From contig CABSLQ010000012.1 of NCBI GenBank assembly GCA_902478605.1, forward strand, positions 1 to 54,495: 54,495 nucleotides of DNA. The letters are read 5' to 3'. Position numbers and translations under genes: made by a program. Within the stretch, counting starts at the first letter, position 1, and every line of letters starts with the position of its first letter. Below the pieces are notes generated by a model that saw only the letters and a program-made list of their open reading frames with translations, was not told where the DNA came from and searched no databases. This DNA is from an uncultured Oscillospiraceae bacterium (lineage in GTDB: Bacteria; Bacillota; Clostridia; Oscillospirales; Acutalibacteraceae). Shown here piece after piece: positions 25,455-33,559 of this stretch.

Positions 25455-25754
25455 ATGCTGCAGGAATGCCGGCGCACCGTGCTGCGCCTGGCGGATGCGG
25501 TGCGCGCCCTGGACGAAGACGTGGTGATTCCATGGGCAACGGTACGCCGTTCGCCGATGGTGGGCGGGGTGCGCGTCGAACAGGGGATCGAGCGCCTGGC
25601 CCGATCGGTGGGCAAAACGCTTTACCGCAGCCGGCGCTACGAAGACGGTGCGCCGCTGGCGGCGGAAGAGGAGTGGTTTACGTACCGTGGGGTGCGGTTT
25701 TACCGGCAGCTTTCCCACTGGGAGATAAACGGCAGAAAGAGGGCGGTACGATGA
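25455..25754 (+). CDS. Unknown small basic protein (99 aa)
   Basis: The start ATG 25455 follows GGAGG by 5 nt; the frame is open from 25242 without a better start. The protein is Arg-rich, has a helical first half (LQECRRTVLRLADAVRALDED) and contains VEQGIERLARSVGKTLYRSR and WFTYRGVRFYRQ. It overlaps the next gene by 4 bases (ATGA). The pair recalls small accessory genes seen in prophages, but no structural phage gene is present, so this is uncertain. Confidence 0.55.
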   Translation: MLQECRRTVLRLADAVRALDEDVVIPWATVRRSPMVGGVRVEQGIERLARSVGKTLYRSRRYEDGAPLAAEEEWFTYRGVRFYRQLSHWEINGRKRAVR

Positions 25755-25948
25755 ACGGATTTCCATGCCGCGGATGCGGGGATCGCTATCCGGGCTGCCA
25801 TGCCTGCTGCCTGGTATACACTGCCTATAAAAAGCAGAGAGATTCGCTGATACTGGCCTATCGGCAGGAACAAAAGGGCTATCGCAGCGCCTTGTCGCAG
25901 GCGGTGGACGGCGCCATGCGTGCGCGCCGCCGGGCCGGCAAAAAATAA
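25751..25948 (+). CDS. Small Cys-rich phage-like protein (65 aa)
   Basis: The protein begins MNGFPCRGCGDRYPGCHACC. This CxxCxxRxxGCHxxC pattern is familiar from small proteins of Clostridium and Firmicutes prophages and probably binds Zn2+. A helical, Arg/Lys-rich tail follows (YRQEQKGYRSALSQAVDGAM). It is translationally coupled to the gene before it. It may be a prophage remnant or a domesticated gene. Confidence 0.65.
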   Translation: MNGFPCRGCGDRYPGCHACCLVYTAYKKQRDSLILAYRQEQKGYRSALSQAVDGAMRARRRAGKK

Positions 25949-25989
25949 AGGGCCATCCCGTCTGCCGGGCATGCGTTGTGCCGCGGGTG

Positions 25990-26018
25990 TTGCTTTTCGT
26001 CGCCGCATGTCGTACAAT
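25990..26018 (+). promoter_or_regulatory. Promoter of a short transcript
   Basis: TTGCTT (25990-25995), 17 nt, TACAAT (26013-26018). The predicted transcript, about 26025-26178, ends at the terminator at 26145. Confidence 0.65.
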
Positions 26019-26040
26019 GATACGGTAAAGAGAGGAAAGC

Positions 26041-26178
26041 GTGGCGGCCGCGCAGATATGTCCGCCGGCAATGCCGGGATATCCTGTGAAGCCGGTTGAT
26101 ATGGCGGATTGGTATACTTCGCTGCAGCTGTCGATCTGCCAATTAAAAAGGGCGAACCGTTCGGTTCGCCCTTTTTAA
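26041..26178 (+). CDS. Possible small protein (45 aa) ending inside its terminator
   Basis: A GTG at 26041, 4 nt after AGAGGAAAGC, opens a 45-codon frame: MAAAQICPPAMPGYP near the start, then VDMADWYTSLQLSICQLKRA, and a stop inside the terminator stem. It has its own promoter and terminator, so the unit is either a tiny gene or a small regulatory RNA of about 150 nt. No family is recognised. A stop codon within the terminator hairpin is unusual but possible. Confidence 0.4.
   Translation: MAAAQICPPAMPGYPVKPVDMADWYTSLQLSICQLKRANRSVRPF
26145..26176. terminator. Bidirectional terminator
   Basis: AAAAAGGGCGAACC (26145-26158) pairs with GGTTCGCCCTTTTT (26163-26176), with T-runs on both strands. 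It ends the short plus-strand unit and the minus-strand dehydrogenase gene. Confidence 0.92.
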
Positions 26179-26187
26179 TGCAGCGCA

Positions 26188-26682
26188 TTATATATCCACA
26201 GACCATTCGGCTTCCTCCATCATGAAGGGAAGCGATTCCTCGAGCAGCAGGCGCAGTGGTTCCAATTCACCGGGAGAACGGTGGCCTGCCAGCGAAACGA
26301 CCAGACCGTCGCGCAGGATCACGGTGGGAAAATCGAAATTGCCGAATGCGGCGGGCTTGGATAGGTTGACCGGGATTTTTTTGGCCTTGCACTCGTCTGA
26401 AATGGAAATGTTAACCGCTTCTTCGTTGGTGGCGGCAACGCACAGGGCGGCATTGGTACAGTCCCCGCGGTAATACCGCCGCGGGATATACCGAATGGCC
26501 TCTGTCTTTTCATCGAGCAGGCGGAGCTCCTCGCTGATTTGCGGCGCAATAACCGTAATCCTGGCGCCGAAATACAGCAGAGTTTTGACACAGGCCGTAG
26601 CATAATCACCGCCGCCGAAAACGACGCAGTTATTGCCGTCCAGATCGATATACAGAGGAAATCCCAGAGCCAAGGTCTCCAC
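26188..26682 (-). CDS. Precorrin-2 dehydrogenase-like (siroheme synthase N-terminal type)
   Basis: This 164-residue NAD-binding protein resembles the CysG N-terminal/Met8p family, which oxidises precorrin-2 to sirohydrochlorin. The opening FPLYIDLDGNNCVVFGGGDYATACVKTLLYF corresponds to the Rossmann GGGxVA fingerprint, with Asp-Tyr in place of the usual residues. VIAPQISEE and LCVAATNEEAVN follow as in the family, and NLSKPAAFGNFDFPTVILRDGL matches the part after the NAD site. No cob/hem genes are adjacent, so it is either a stand-alone siroheme step or a relic. It is monocistronic with its own promoter. Confidence 0.82.
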   Translation of the reverse strand: METLALGFPLYIDLDGNNCVVFGGGDYATACVKTLLYFGARITVIAPQISEELRLLDEKTEAIRYIPRRYYRGDCTNAALCVAATNEEAVNISISDECKAKKIPVNLSKPAAFGNFDFPTVILRDGLVVSLAGHRSPGELEPLRLLLEESLPFMMEEAEWSVDI

Positions 26683-26759
26683 AACCTTTCCTGTCGATTT
26701 GGAAAATCTGACGCCGCTACCCCATGAAACCGCGCCTGTCCGACATGCCGCTTTGCTAT

Positions 26760-26788
26760 AGTATACACTATATTTCCAGATTTGACAA
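26760..26788 (-). promoter_or_regulatory. Promoter of the dehydrogenase gene
   Basis: TTGTCA (26788-26783), 17 nt, TATACT (26765-26760) on the minus strand. A TATAGT/ACTATA inverted repeat overlaps the -10 and may be an operator. Confidence 0.75.
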
Positions 26789-26811
26789 GGTTCGACCTTT
26801 ACAAAACGATT

Positions 26812-27417
26812 TTAATCCGCCGACAAAGGAAGAATATGGGACAATTGCTGTATCTGCGTGTCCAACACGGCGGTGTATCCGCCGCCGTTCGGCGTGGTAA
26901 AGCGGTAGATATCGCCGTCGGGAAACGCGCTCATCTGCTGGAACAGCGCCATGATGCATCCGCCGTGTGTGACCACCGCCGCGCGATGAAAATGACACCG
27001 CTGCGCATCGGCGGCAATTTCACCGAGCGCTAGGAGCAGCCGCTGTCGGACTTCTGCACCGCTTTCGCCGCCGGGAGGTGGAATCATGCCGCCGCTTTCC
27101 AGCCAGCGTTTAAAGGCGGGATCCCCCTGCAGCTGCTCATAGGTTTTACCCTCAAAAGAGCCGAGATTGATTTCAATAAGCTTCGGCAGGGTCACGGGTA
27201 CGAGCATAGGATACAGAAGGCGGGCCGTCTCCTGGCAGCGGGAGAGCGGGCTGGCATATACCGCATCGACGGCCGGGTAGCGGTGTGCATCCCGCCAGGC
27301 GATGAGCTGCTCCCGCCCCCGAGCGGCAAGGGGCTGATCGTCGCTCTGCCCGATATAGCGCCGCTCTTCATTTCCGGCGGTCATGCCGTGGCGGATAAAA
27401 ACAAGTTCGAGCTGCAT
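26812..27417 (-). CDS. Histidine phosphatase (phosphoglycerate mutase-like)
   Basis: This 201-residue member of the histidine phosphatase superfamily forms a phospho-His intermediate. The RHG motif lies at LVFIRHGMTAGNEERRYIGQ and the second His in VVTHGGCIMAL. Small members of this size include alpha-ribazole phosphatase (CobC), general phosphatases and cofactor-dependent mutases. The siroheme-type gene downstream fits a tetrapyrrole role, but this cannot be decided from sequence. AAAGGTGG supports ATG 27417. Confidence 0.85.
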   Translation of the reverse strand: MQLELVFIRHGMTAGNEERRYIGQSDDQPLAARGREQLIAWRDAHRYPAVDAVYASPLSRCQETARLLYPMLVPVTLPKLIEINLGSFEGKTYEQLQGDPAFKRWLESGGMIPPPGGESGAEVRQRLLLALGEIAADAQRCHFHRAAVVTHGGCIMALFQQMSAFPDGDIYRFTTPNGGGYTAVLDTQIQQLSHILPLSAD

Positions 27418-27458
27418 GGAAAAAGGCCACCTTTCTGTTTCAGAAAATACCGTCCTTT

Positions 27459-27487
27459 ATTGTAGCATACCCTCTGCGTATCCTCAA
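27459..27487 (-). promoter_or_regulatory. Promoter of the histidine phosphatase gene
   Basis: TTGAGG (27487-27482), 17 nt, TACAAT (27464-27459) on the minus strand. Confidence 0.6.
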
Positions 27488-27520
27488 GGACGGATAAACC
27501 GGTTTTTTTGCCGGGATTAC

Positions 27521-27549
27521 TTTTCATTTCGATTTTCCTATGCTATAAT
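27521..27549 (+). promoter_or_regulatory. Promoter of the coiled-coil protein gene
   Basis: TTTTCA (27521-27526), 17 nt, TATAAT (27544-27549). It puts ATG 27571 within about 15 nt of the start site, which favours ATG 27595. Confidence 0.6.
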
Positions 27550-27594
27550 ACCCCCTGAATAGATTTCTAAATGGTTCAGAAAGGCGTGTGGCTT

Positions 27595-28572
27595 ATGAGC
27601 GAAAACGGCAGCTTTCGGACAAGCCTGAGCGGGTTCAATAAGCAAGATGTTCTGCGCTATATTGACGATATTAACGCCAGACACGCAACCGAGATGGAAC
27701 AGGCGCAGCAGGAAGCACAGGATGCCCGCGACGAATTGGCACAGCAGGCACAGCGGCTGGCCGACAGCGAAGCAGCCATGGAGCAGAATGCCGCGCAGCT
27801 CGCCGAGCAGGCGAGTCAGCGTGCCGCCTTGGAAGAGGAACTGGCCGCTGCAAAAAGTCGTGCGGATCAGGCGGTCGCCCTGCAGGAAGAGAACGCGCGG
27901 CTGCGCGATCAGATCGAGGGGCTGCGCCGGCTGACGGACGATACCGAGCGGGCCAGACAGGCCGCTGAGCAAACACGAGCGGAACAGGAGGAGGAGCTGG
28001 CCGCCTTGCGCCGGCAAAACGAAGCCTTGACCGCGCAGCTGGAGGCACAGCGGAACGAAAACCATACCCTGCGCACCCGGGTGGAGCAGCAGCAGGGACA
28101 GCTGGAGCAGGGGATCGGTCTGCGGGAGGAAAACGATCGGCTCAAAGCCCGCGAGACGCAGCGAGAACAGCGGCTGCGGCAGCTGGAAGAGGCGAACCGC
28201 CGGTATGGCGATTTGGTGGGGGATATCGGCACCTTTATGATGGAGATCCGTGCCATGGGCCAGCGGTATCTGTCCGCTTCGTACAGCCGGGCGGGCCAGT
28301 GCCTCGACGCGGCGGATAACGCGCTGTCGGCGCTGGACGGCTGCTTGGAGACGGCCCGGGGACAGCTTGCCGAGGCGCGGGATACCCTTGAGGAAAACAG
28401 CGCTTCGGCCGAGCTGCGGCTGGAGGAATGGGGAAAGGAACTGGAGCAATCCGGTCTGACGGCGATGCAGAGCCTGGCGGCCGCTGCAGCGGCCGCCGAA
28501 GAAGCGGAAAAGGCCGCCGAAGAAGCGCCGCCGGAAAAAGACAGCGGCGCAGACAGTGACTTTTTTCGCTGA
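27595..28572 (+). CDS. DivIVA-like coiled-coil protein
   Basis: The N-terminus SFRTSLSGFNKQDVLRYIDDI resembles the DivIVA lipid-binding motif (F...GYxxxxVDxFLDxI), though degenerate. It is followed by a heptad coiled coil of roughly 190 residues rich in Ala, Glu, Gln and Arg, a second helical region and an acidic Ala-rich tail. Such proteins sit at curved membranes such as the pole or septum and scaffold division or wall synthesis. ATG 27595 has AAAGG about 10 nt upstream. It starts a likely operon with a small ORF and the fumarase-type gene. The division role is inferred from the N-terminal motif only. Confidence 0.75.
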   Translation: MSENGSFRTSLSGFNKQDVLRYIDDINARHATEMEQAQQEAQDARDELAQQAQRLADSEAAMEQNAAQLAEQASQRAALEEELAAAKSRADQAVALQEENARLRDQIEGLRRLTDDTERARQAAEQTRAEQEEELAALRRQNEALTAQLEAQRNENHTLRTRVEQQQGQLEQGIGLREENDRLKARETQREQRLRQLEEANRRYGDLVGDIGTFMMEIRAMGQRYLSASYSRAGQCLDAADNALSALDGCLETARGQLAEARDTLEENSASAELRLEEWGKELEQSGLTAMQSLAAAAAAAEEAEKAAEEAPPEKDSGADSDFFR

Positions 28573-28588
28573 GCCGCCGTCCGCGGAT

Positions 28589-28714
28589 ATGACGGACAAC
28601 AAAGGCGGCAACCCGACCAAGCCCCTTTATTCGCATCATCCCGCCGTACCGCCGTCGGGCAGGCGGAAGAAGGGCTCATTACTCGACTGGATTGGAGAGT
28701 GGCTGAAACGTTGA
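28589..28714 (+). CDS. Possible small protein (41 aa)
   Basis: A 41-codon frame starts MTDNKGGNPTKPLYSHHPAV and ends with the amphipathic helix LLDWIGEWLKR. It lies 16 nt after the coiled-coil gene and overlaps the next gene by 16 nt, as expected for a cotranscribed small gene. The SD is weak. No family is recognised. Confidence 0.4.
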   Translation: MTDNKGGNPTKPLYSHHPAVPPSGRRKKGSLLDWIGEWLKR

Positions 28715-29244
28715 CTCCACAGGAATGGCATCTGCATACGGGCGAGCTGCGCGCCGCCTGTCCTTCCCTGCATGCGGGCGACCGCGTGTATCTCAGCGGG
28801 ACGATATACACCTCGCGGGATGCGGCGCATAAGCGGATTGTCGCGCTGCTCGACGAGGGCGGCGCGCTGCCCTTCGACCTGCAGGATGCGGTCATTTATT
28901 ATGCGGGGGCCACACCCGCGCCCGAGGGCCTGCCCATCGGCGCCTGCGGCCCCACAACAGCGGGACGCATGGATCCCTTTGCCCCGCGGCTATATGACGA
29001 AGGGGTGTGCGCCACCATCGGAAAAGGCGGACGTTCCCCCGCGGTGGCCGAGGCGATTCGGCGCGACGGCGGCGTGTATTTGTGCGCGGTCGGCGGCGCC
29101 GGCGCGCTGGCGGCAAAGAGCGTGCGCCGCTGCGAGGTGATCGCCTTTGAAGAACTGGGCTGCGAGGCGGTCCGCCGCCTCGAGGTGGAGGCGTTTCCGC
29201 TTCTCGTTGCCATTGACTGCCACGGCGGCAGTCTGTTCGGCTGA
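28699..29244 (+). CDS. Class I fumarase/tartrate dehydratase beta-subunit-like protein
   Basis: This 181-residue protein matches the C-terminal/beta part of Fe-S hydro-lyases (FumB/TtdB): it has GPTTAGRMDPFAP, a GKGG loop (ATIGKGGRS) and GGAGALAAKSV. The full enzyme needs an alpha subunit that holds the 4Fe-4S cluster and usually lies just upstream, but here that place is taken by a small ORF and a coiled-coil gene. It is either paired with a distant alpha gene or has another job. The start is GTG 28699, with TTGGAGAG just upstream. Confidence 0.85.
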   Translation: MAETLTPQEWHLHTGELRAACPSLHAGDRVYLSGTIYTSRDAAHKRIVALLDEGGALPFDLQDAVIYYAGATPAPEGLPIGACGPTTAGRMDPFAPRLYDEGVCATIGKGGRSPAVAEAIRRDGGVYLCAVGGAGALAAKSVRRCEVIAFEELGCEAVRRLEVEAFPLLVAIDCHGGSLFG

Positions 29245-29343
29245 AATGTATGGACTGTCCCCGAAAAATGCATCCGGCAGGAATAGTCGGCGGGGTGCGG
29301 GCCATATATAAATAAAAACTACAGATTACAAGGAGTGCAACCC

Positions 29344-29565
29344 ATGGCAGAATTGAAGTATGAAATCGTGAAAGAATGCGGTGTCCTTTCCCAGTCCCCG
29401 TCCGGCTGGACAAAAGAGCTGAATCTCATTTCGTGGAACGATCGTGCCCCCAAATACGATATCCGCGAGTGGGCGCCGGAACACACCAAAATGGGCAAGG
29501 GCGTCACCCTTTCGCCGGACGAAGTGATTCTGCTGCGGGATCTGCTCAACGAAATTGACCTGTAA
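29344..29565 (+). CDS. PC4/YdbC-type ssDNA-binding protein
   Basis: This 73-residue protein has the YdbC pattern: a beta-rich start (ELKYEIVKECGVLSQ), the signature WTKELNLISWNDRAPKYDIREW, then EHTKMGKGVTLSPDE and a C-terminal helix. PC4-like proteins bind single-stranded DNA as dimers and act as transcription coactivators or repair factors. AAGGAG 9 nt upstream fixes ATG 29344. Confidence 0.92.
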   Translation: MAELKYEIVKECGVLSQSPSGWTKELNLISWNDRAPKYDIREWAPEHTKMGKGVTLSPDEVILLRDLLNEIDL

Positions 29566-29615
29566 ACGGGCCCTGAGGACCGTGCCGCGGGCGCGGAGAA
29601 AGGCTGGCGCATAAC

Positions 29616-30470
29616 ATGGATTTTATCGAGATTCTTAAGGCCATTGTACAGGGCATCGTGCAGGGCATCACCGAATGGCTGCCCGTCAGCAGCACGGGGC
29701 ACATTCTGCTGCTCAACGTCATATGGCCGATGGAGGTCAGCCAGGACTTCTTTGATGTTTTCAAAGTGGTGATTCAGCTGGGTTCCATTCTGGCGGTTGT
29801 GGTGCTGTATTTTCACAAGCTCAACCCCTTTTCCCCCCGGAAATCGGTCGCCGAAAAAAAGGGGACCTGGCGGCTGTGGCTCATGGTGCTGATTGCCAGC
29901 GTTCCGGCCGGCGTGGCGGGACTGCTGCTCAACGACATTGTGGACGACAAATTTTCGCTCACGCCGGTGATTGCGGCGGCCCTCATCGTGTACGGCATCG
30001 CCTTCATCGTCATGGAAACCGTGCGCAAAACGCCCAAATGCCAAAGCCTTGCCGCGATCACGCCTAAGACGGCGCTGGGCATCGGGCTTTTCCAGATGCT
30101 GTCCCTGGTGCCGGGTACCTCCCGTTCCGGTTCGACCATTCTGGGTGCCACACTGTTCGGCCTTTCCCGGCCGGTGGCGGCGGAGTTTTCCTTCTTTATG
30201 GCGATTCCCGTCATGCTGGGGGCCAGCGGCCTGAAATTCGTTAAGGCGCTGCTGGTGGATAAGGTGTCCTTCACCGGACAGGAATGGGCGCTGCTCATCA
30301 TCGGCACGGTGGTTTCCTTCCTGGTGTCGCTGGTGGTTATCCGCTTCCTGATGGGCTTCATCAAGAAGCACGACTTCAAGCCGTTCGGCTGGTATCGCAT
30401 TGCGCTGGGTGTCGTGGTGCTGCTGCTCTTTGCGTTCAGTGTGCTGCCGCTTCAAGCCGATATGATCTAA
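29616..30470 (+). CDS. uppP: Undecaprenyl-diphosphatase UppP (BacA)
   Basis: This integral membrane phosphatase recycles the lipid carrier undecaprenyl diphosphate for peptidoglycan synthesis and gives some bacitracin resistance. It has 284 residues and about eight membrane segments. Signatures are QGITEWLPVSSTGH (about 20-33) and PGTSRSGSTI (about 164-173), which carry the catalytic Glu and Arg. It lies between YdbC and leuB, all on the same strand with short gaps. Confidence 0.96.
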   Translation: MDFIEILKAIVQGIVQGITEWLPVSSTGHILLLNVIWPMEVSQDFFDVFKVVIQLGSILAVVVLYFHKLNPFSPRKSVAEKKGTWRLWLMVLIASVPAGVAGLLLNDIVDDKFSLTPVIAAALIVYGIAFIVMETVRKTPKCQSLAAITPKTALGIGLFQMLSLVPGTSRSGSTILGATLFGLSRPVAAEFSFFMAIPVMLGASGLKFVKALLVDKVSFTGQEWALLIIGTVVSFLVSLVVIRFLMGFIKKHDFKPFGWYRIALGVVVLLLFAFSVLPLQADMI

Positions 30471-30492
30471 TCCTGTAAGGAGATGTTTCACT

Positions 30493-31566
30493 ATGAAGAC
30501 GTATACCATCACGCTGCTGCGCGGCGACGGCATCGGCCCGGAAATCGTGGCCGAGGCGGTGCGTGTGCTTGACGCGGCGGGGAAAAAATTTGATTTTGCT
30601 CTGCAGTATACCGATGCGCTGCTGGGCGGCTGCGCCATTGATGCGGCGGGGACGCCGCTGCCGCAGGAAACGGTGGACGCCTGCCTGAAGGCCGATGCGG
30701 TGCTGCTCGGCGCCGTGGGCGGCTATAAATGGGACACCCTGCCGGGCGGGCAGCGCCCGGAGGCCGGGCTGCTCGGCATCCGCGCGGCGCTCGGCCTGTT
30801 TGCCAATCTGCGGCCCGCCAAGATTTATGGCCCGCTCAAAAATGCCTGCCCTCTCAAAGAAGACATCATCGGGGACAGCATGGACGTCATGGTGGTGCGC
30901 GAACTCACGGGCGGCATCTACTTCGGCGAACGGGGCCGCCGCACGGTGGACGGGGTGCCCACGGCGTTTGACACCGAACAGTATACCGTGCCCGAAATCG
31001 AGCGCATCGCCCGCGTGGCCTTTGACGCCGCACGCAAGCGGGTCCATAAGGTGCACAGCATCGACAAGGCCAACGTGCTCGAATCCTCCCGCCTGTGGAG
31101 AGAGACGGTTAACCGCATTGCGGCGGAGTATCCAGATGTGGAAATTAACCACATGTACGTGGACAATGCGGCGATGCAGCTGGTGCGGAACCCGAAGCAG
31201 TTTGATGTTATCCTGACCTCCAACATATTCGGCGACATCCTGTCGGATGAGGCCTCGCAGATTGCCGGTTCCATCGGCATGCTCGCCTCGGCCAGTCTCG
31301 GCACGGGCAGCCGCGGCCTGTATGAGCCGATTCACGGATCCGCTCCCGACATCGCCGGACAAAACGCCGCCAATCCGCTGGCGACCATTCTGTCGGCGGC
31401 GATGCTGCTGCGGTATTCGCTGGACGAAACGGCGGCGGCCGACGCCATCGAAGCGGCGGTGGAAAAGGTGCTGGACGAAGGGTATCGCACCGCCGACATC
31501 TACACCGACGGATGCCGCCGGGTGGGAACAAAGGAAATGGGCGACGCGGTTGTCACCGCGCTGTAA
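30493..31566 (+). CDS. leuB: 3-isopropylmalate dehydrogenase
   Basis: LeuB oxidises and decarboxylates 3-isopropylmalate in leucine synthesis, using NAD+ and a divalent metal. The 357-residue protein has LLRGDGIGPEIVAEAV at the start, the substrate-loop GLFANLRPAK and the metal-binding SDILSDEASQIAGSIGM-type region (written here as FGDILSDEASQIAGSIGM). It ends with YEPIHGSAPDIAGQNAANP. The leuA and leuCD partners are not in the window. AAGGAG precedes the ATG. Confidence 0.95.
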   Translation: MKTYTITLLRGDGIGPEIVAEAVRVLDAAGKKFDFALQYTDALLGGCAIDAAGTPLPQETVDACLKADAVLLGAVGGYKWDTLPGGQRPEAGLLGIRAALGLFANLRPAKIYGPLKNACPLKEDIIGDSMDVMVVRELTGGIYFGERGRRTVDGVPTAFDTEQYTVPEIERIARVAFDAARKRVHKVHSIDKANVLESSRLWRETVNRIAAEYPDVEINHMYVDNAAMQLVRNPKQFDVILTSNIFGDILSDEASQIAGSIGMLASASLGTGSRGLYEPIHGSAPDIAGQNAANPLATILSAAMLLRYSLDETAAADAIEAAVEKVLDEGYRTADIYTDGCRRVGTKEMGDAVVTAL

Positions 31567-31578
31567 ACCGGAAGACAT

Positions 31579-31611
31579 AAAAAACAGCTGTCGCAAAGAC
31601 AGCTGTTTTTT
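31579..31611. terminator. Bidirectional terminator after leuB
   Basis: AAAAAACAGCTGTC (31579-31592) pairs with GACAGCTGTTTTTT (31598-31611), with T-runs on both strands. Confidence 0.92.
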
Positions 31612-31859
31612 TATGTCGTTCTTTCCGATGCGGCGGCATGGCATTCTTCCAGCCGGGCGCGCACCGCGTCCAGCCCTTCTGCCGACAGCGGGAAGGTTTC
31701 CGGCTCGCCCGCGTCGGCCAGCGCAAAGCAGACGTCGGTGTACCAAACCCAGAGCAGCAGCGAGTCCTCCTTGGGGCACAGACGGTAACGCATACCGTCC
31801 AGACTGCCGGTATATTCGTTTTGATTGGTAAAAAAATTAAGCGGACGCAGTTCAAACAT
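31611..31859 (-). CDS. Unknown small protein (82 aa)
   Basis: It starts MFELRPLNFFTNQNEYTGSL at ATG 31859 with AAAGGA about 10 nt upstream. The pattern of alternating strands (MRYRLCP, LLLWVWYTDVCF) and a C-terminal helix suggests a compact alpha/beta fold. No family is recognised. The frame is open to 31922 but with no better start. Confidence 0.6.
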   Translation of the reverse strand: MFELRPLNFFTNQNEYTGSLDGMRYRLCPKEDSLLLWVWYTDVCFALADAGEPETFPLSAEGLDAVRARLEECHAAASERTT

Positions 31860-31991
31860 GGCGATTCGTTCCTTTATCCTGGATTCCTGTATCAGTATAC
31901 CGGAAAATGCAGCGTCTGGCAAGCGGCGGCGGGAATTTTCGCCACACGGCCGGATATACTATTGCCGTATATTGAATAAACGAGGTGGATC

Positions 31992-33497
31992 ATGGATTTT
32001 CCGTCAATATGGCAGGAGATTAAGCTGCCGGCCGGATCCTCTGACGAGAGGCTGCCGGAAACGACCGATGTGCTCATTGTGGGGGGCGGTCTGTGCGGTT
32101 TGCTGACCGCCTACCGGCTTGTGGAGAAGGAAAACCTGCGCGTCTGCGTGGTGGAAGCCGGGGAGTTCTGCGGCGGCACGACCGCGCATACCACGGCCAA
32201 GATCACCGCGCAGCACGGTTTGCTTTATGATAAGCTGATGAAGGGGTTGGGACGGGAAAAAACCTGGCTGTATGCGCAGGCCAACCAGAACGCGGTGGAA
32301 GAATACGTCACCCTCATAGGACAGCTCGGTGCTGACTGCGGCCTGCATCGCTGTTCTTCGGTCGTGTATGCCACCCAAAACGAGAGCCAGCATAAGCTGG
32401 AACGGGAATTGGCTGCCTGCCTGCGTGCCGGTCTGCCGGTGCACATGGAAAAACAGACCGAACTGCCCTTTGCCGTGGCGGGCAGCCTTTGGATGGACGG
32501 GCAGGCCTGCTTTCACCCGCTGCGCTTTGCGCAGGCGCTGCTGGCCCGTCTGCAGGAAAAAGGGGTGCGGCTGTTTGCCCATACCGAGGCACTGCATCCG
32601 CGTAGCGGCACCCGGGACGGCAGGGTGCACACCACCCGGGGGGATATCCAGGCGGATACCATAGTGGTGGCAACACACTTTCCCTTTATGGACAAGCCCG
32701 GCTTTTATTTTGCCCGCGTCTGGCAGGAGCGCAGCTATGTACTGGCCCTCAAGCACGTTCCAAGCCTGGACAACCTGTATCTCGGTATCGATGCGGAGGG
32801 GTATTCCTTCCGGCCGTGGGAGCAGGGGATCCTGCTGGGAGGCGGCGGGCATAAATCCGGACATGAAGGCATGGAACGGCATTATGAAACGCTGGAGGCG
32901 GCCTGCGGCGTCTGGTATCCCGAACGGGAGGTGGCGGCCCAGTGGTCGGCGCAGGACTGCATGACCCACGACGGCGTGCCGTATATCGGCAAGTACTGGC
33001 AGGCGGAAGCGTCCTGGAATGCGCGCGTGTTCGTGGCCACCGGCTTCAACAAATGGGGCATGACCTCCAGCATGGTGGCCGCTGATTTGCTGTGCGATGC
33101 GGTTCGGGGGAAAAAGAACGAAGCCGCCGAGGTGTTCAGCCCGTCCCGGTTTAACCCGGGCATGAAAGCCAAGAGCTTTGTGACCGAGACGACCGATATG
33201 CTCGCCAATTATATCGGCGGGTATATCGAGCTGGCCTCCGATGTGGCCCGGGATTTGCCCGAAGGGGAAGGACGGCTCATCATGGTGGACGGGCGCACGG
33301 TGGGGGCCTATAAGGATACAGACGGGACGGTGTATACGGTCAACCCGATCTGCAGCCACATGGGGTGCGTGCTGGAATGGAACCGGGATGAAGGGTCGTG
33401 GGACTGCCCCTGCCATGGCTCGCGGTACGATCATACCGGCCGCCTGCTTAACGGCCCGGCGGTGGAACCGCTCGAATCGGGTACGCGGGAAACGTGA
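31992..33497 (+). CDS. FAD-dependent oxidoreductase fused to a Rieske 2Fe-2S domain
   Basis: Residues about 20-390 are a DAO-type FAD domain: the dinucleotide fingerprint VLIVGGGLCGLLTA is at 27-40, FAD/substrate signatures include GTTAHTTAKITAQHG, and a C-terminal ATGFNKWGMTSS loop follows. From about 415 there is a Rieske domain with Cys454, His456, Cys472 and His475 (CSHMGC...CPCHGS) as ligands. This architecture is known in Firmicutes and related groups and is thought to pass electrons from a substrate to the cluster; the substrate is unknown. It precedes spoVAC by 62 nt. Confidence 0.92.
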   Translation: MDFPSIWQEIKLPAGSSDERLPETTDVLIVGGGLCGLLTAYRLVEKENLRVCVVEAGEFCGGTTAHTTAKITAQHGLLYDKLMKGLGREKTWLYAQANQNAVEEYVTLIGQLGADCGLHRCSSVVYATQNESQHKLERELAACLRAGLPVHMEKQTELPFAVAGSLWMDGQACFHPLRFAQALLARLQEKGVRLFAHTEALHPRSGTRDGRVHTTRGDIQADTIVVATHFPFMDKPGFYFARVWQERSYVLALKHVPSLDNLYLGIDAEGYSFRPWEQGILLGGGGHKSGHEGMERHYETLEAACGVWYPEREVAAQWSAQDCMTHDGVPYIGKYWQAEASWNARVFVATGFNKWGMTSSMVAADLLCDAVRGKKNEAAEVFSPSRFNPGMKAKSFVTETTDMLANYIGGYIELASDVARDLPEGEGRLIMVDGRTVGAYKDTDGTVYTVNPICSHMGCVLEWNRDEGSWDCPCHGSRYDHTGRLLNGPAVEPLESGTRET

Positions 33498-33559
33498 ATA
33501 TTCCCCCGCGGATACGGAGAATATAAAAGGCACAGAGATAGCAGAAAGGGGTTTTCCAT

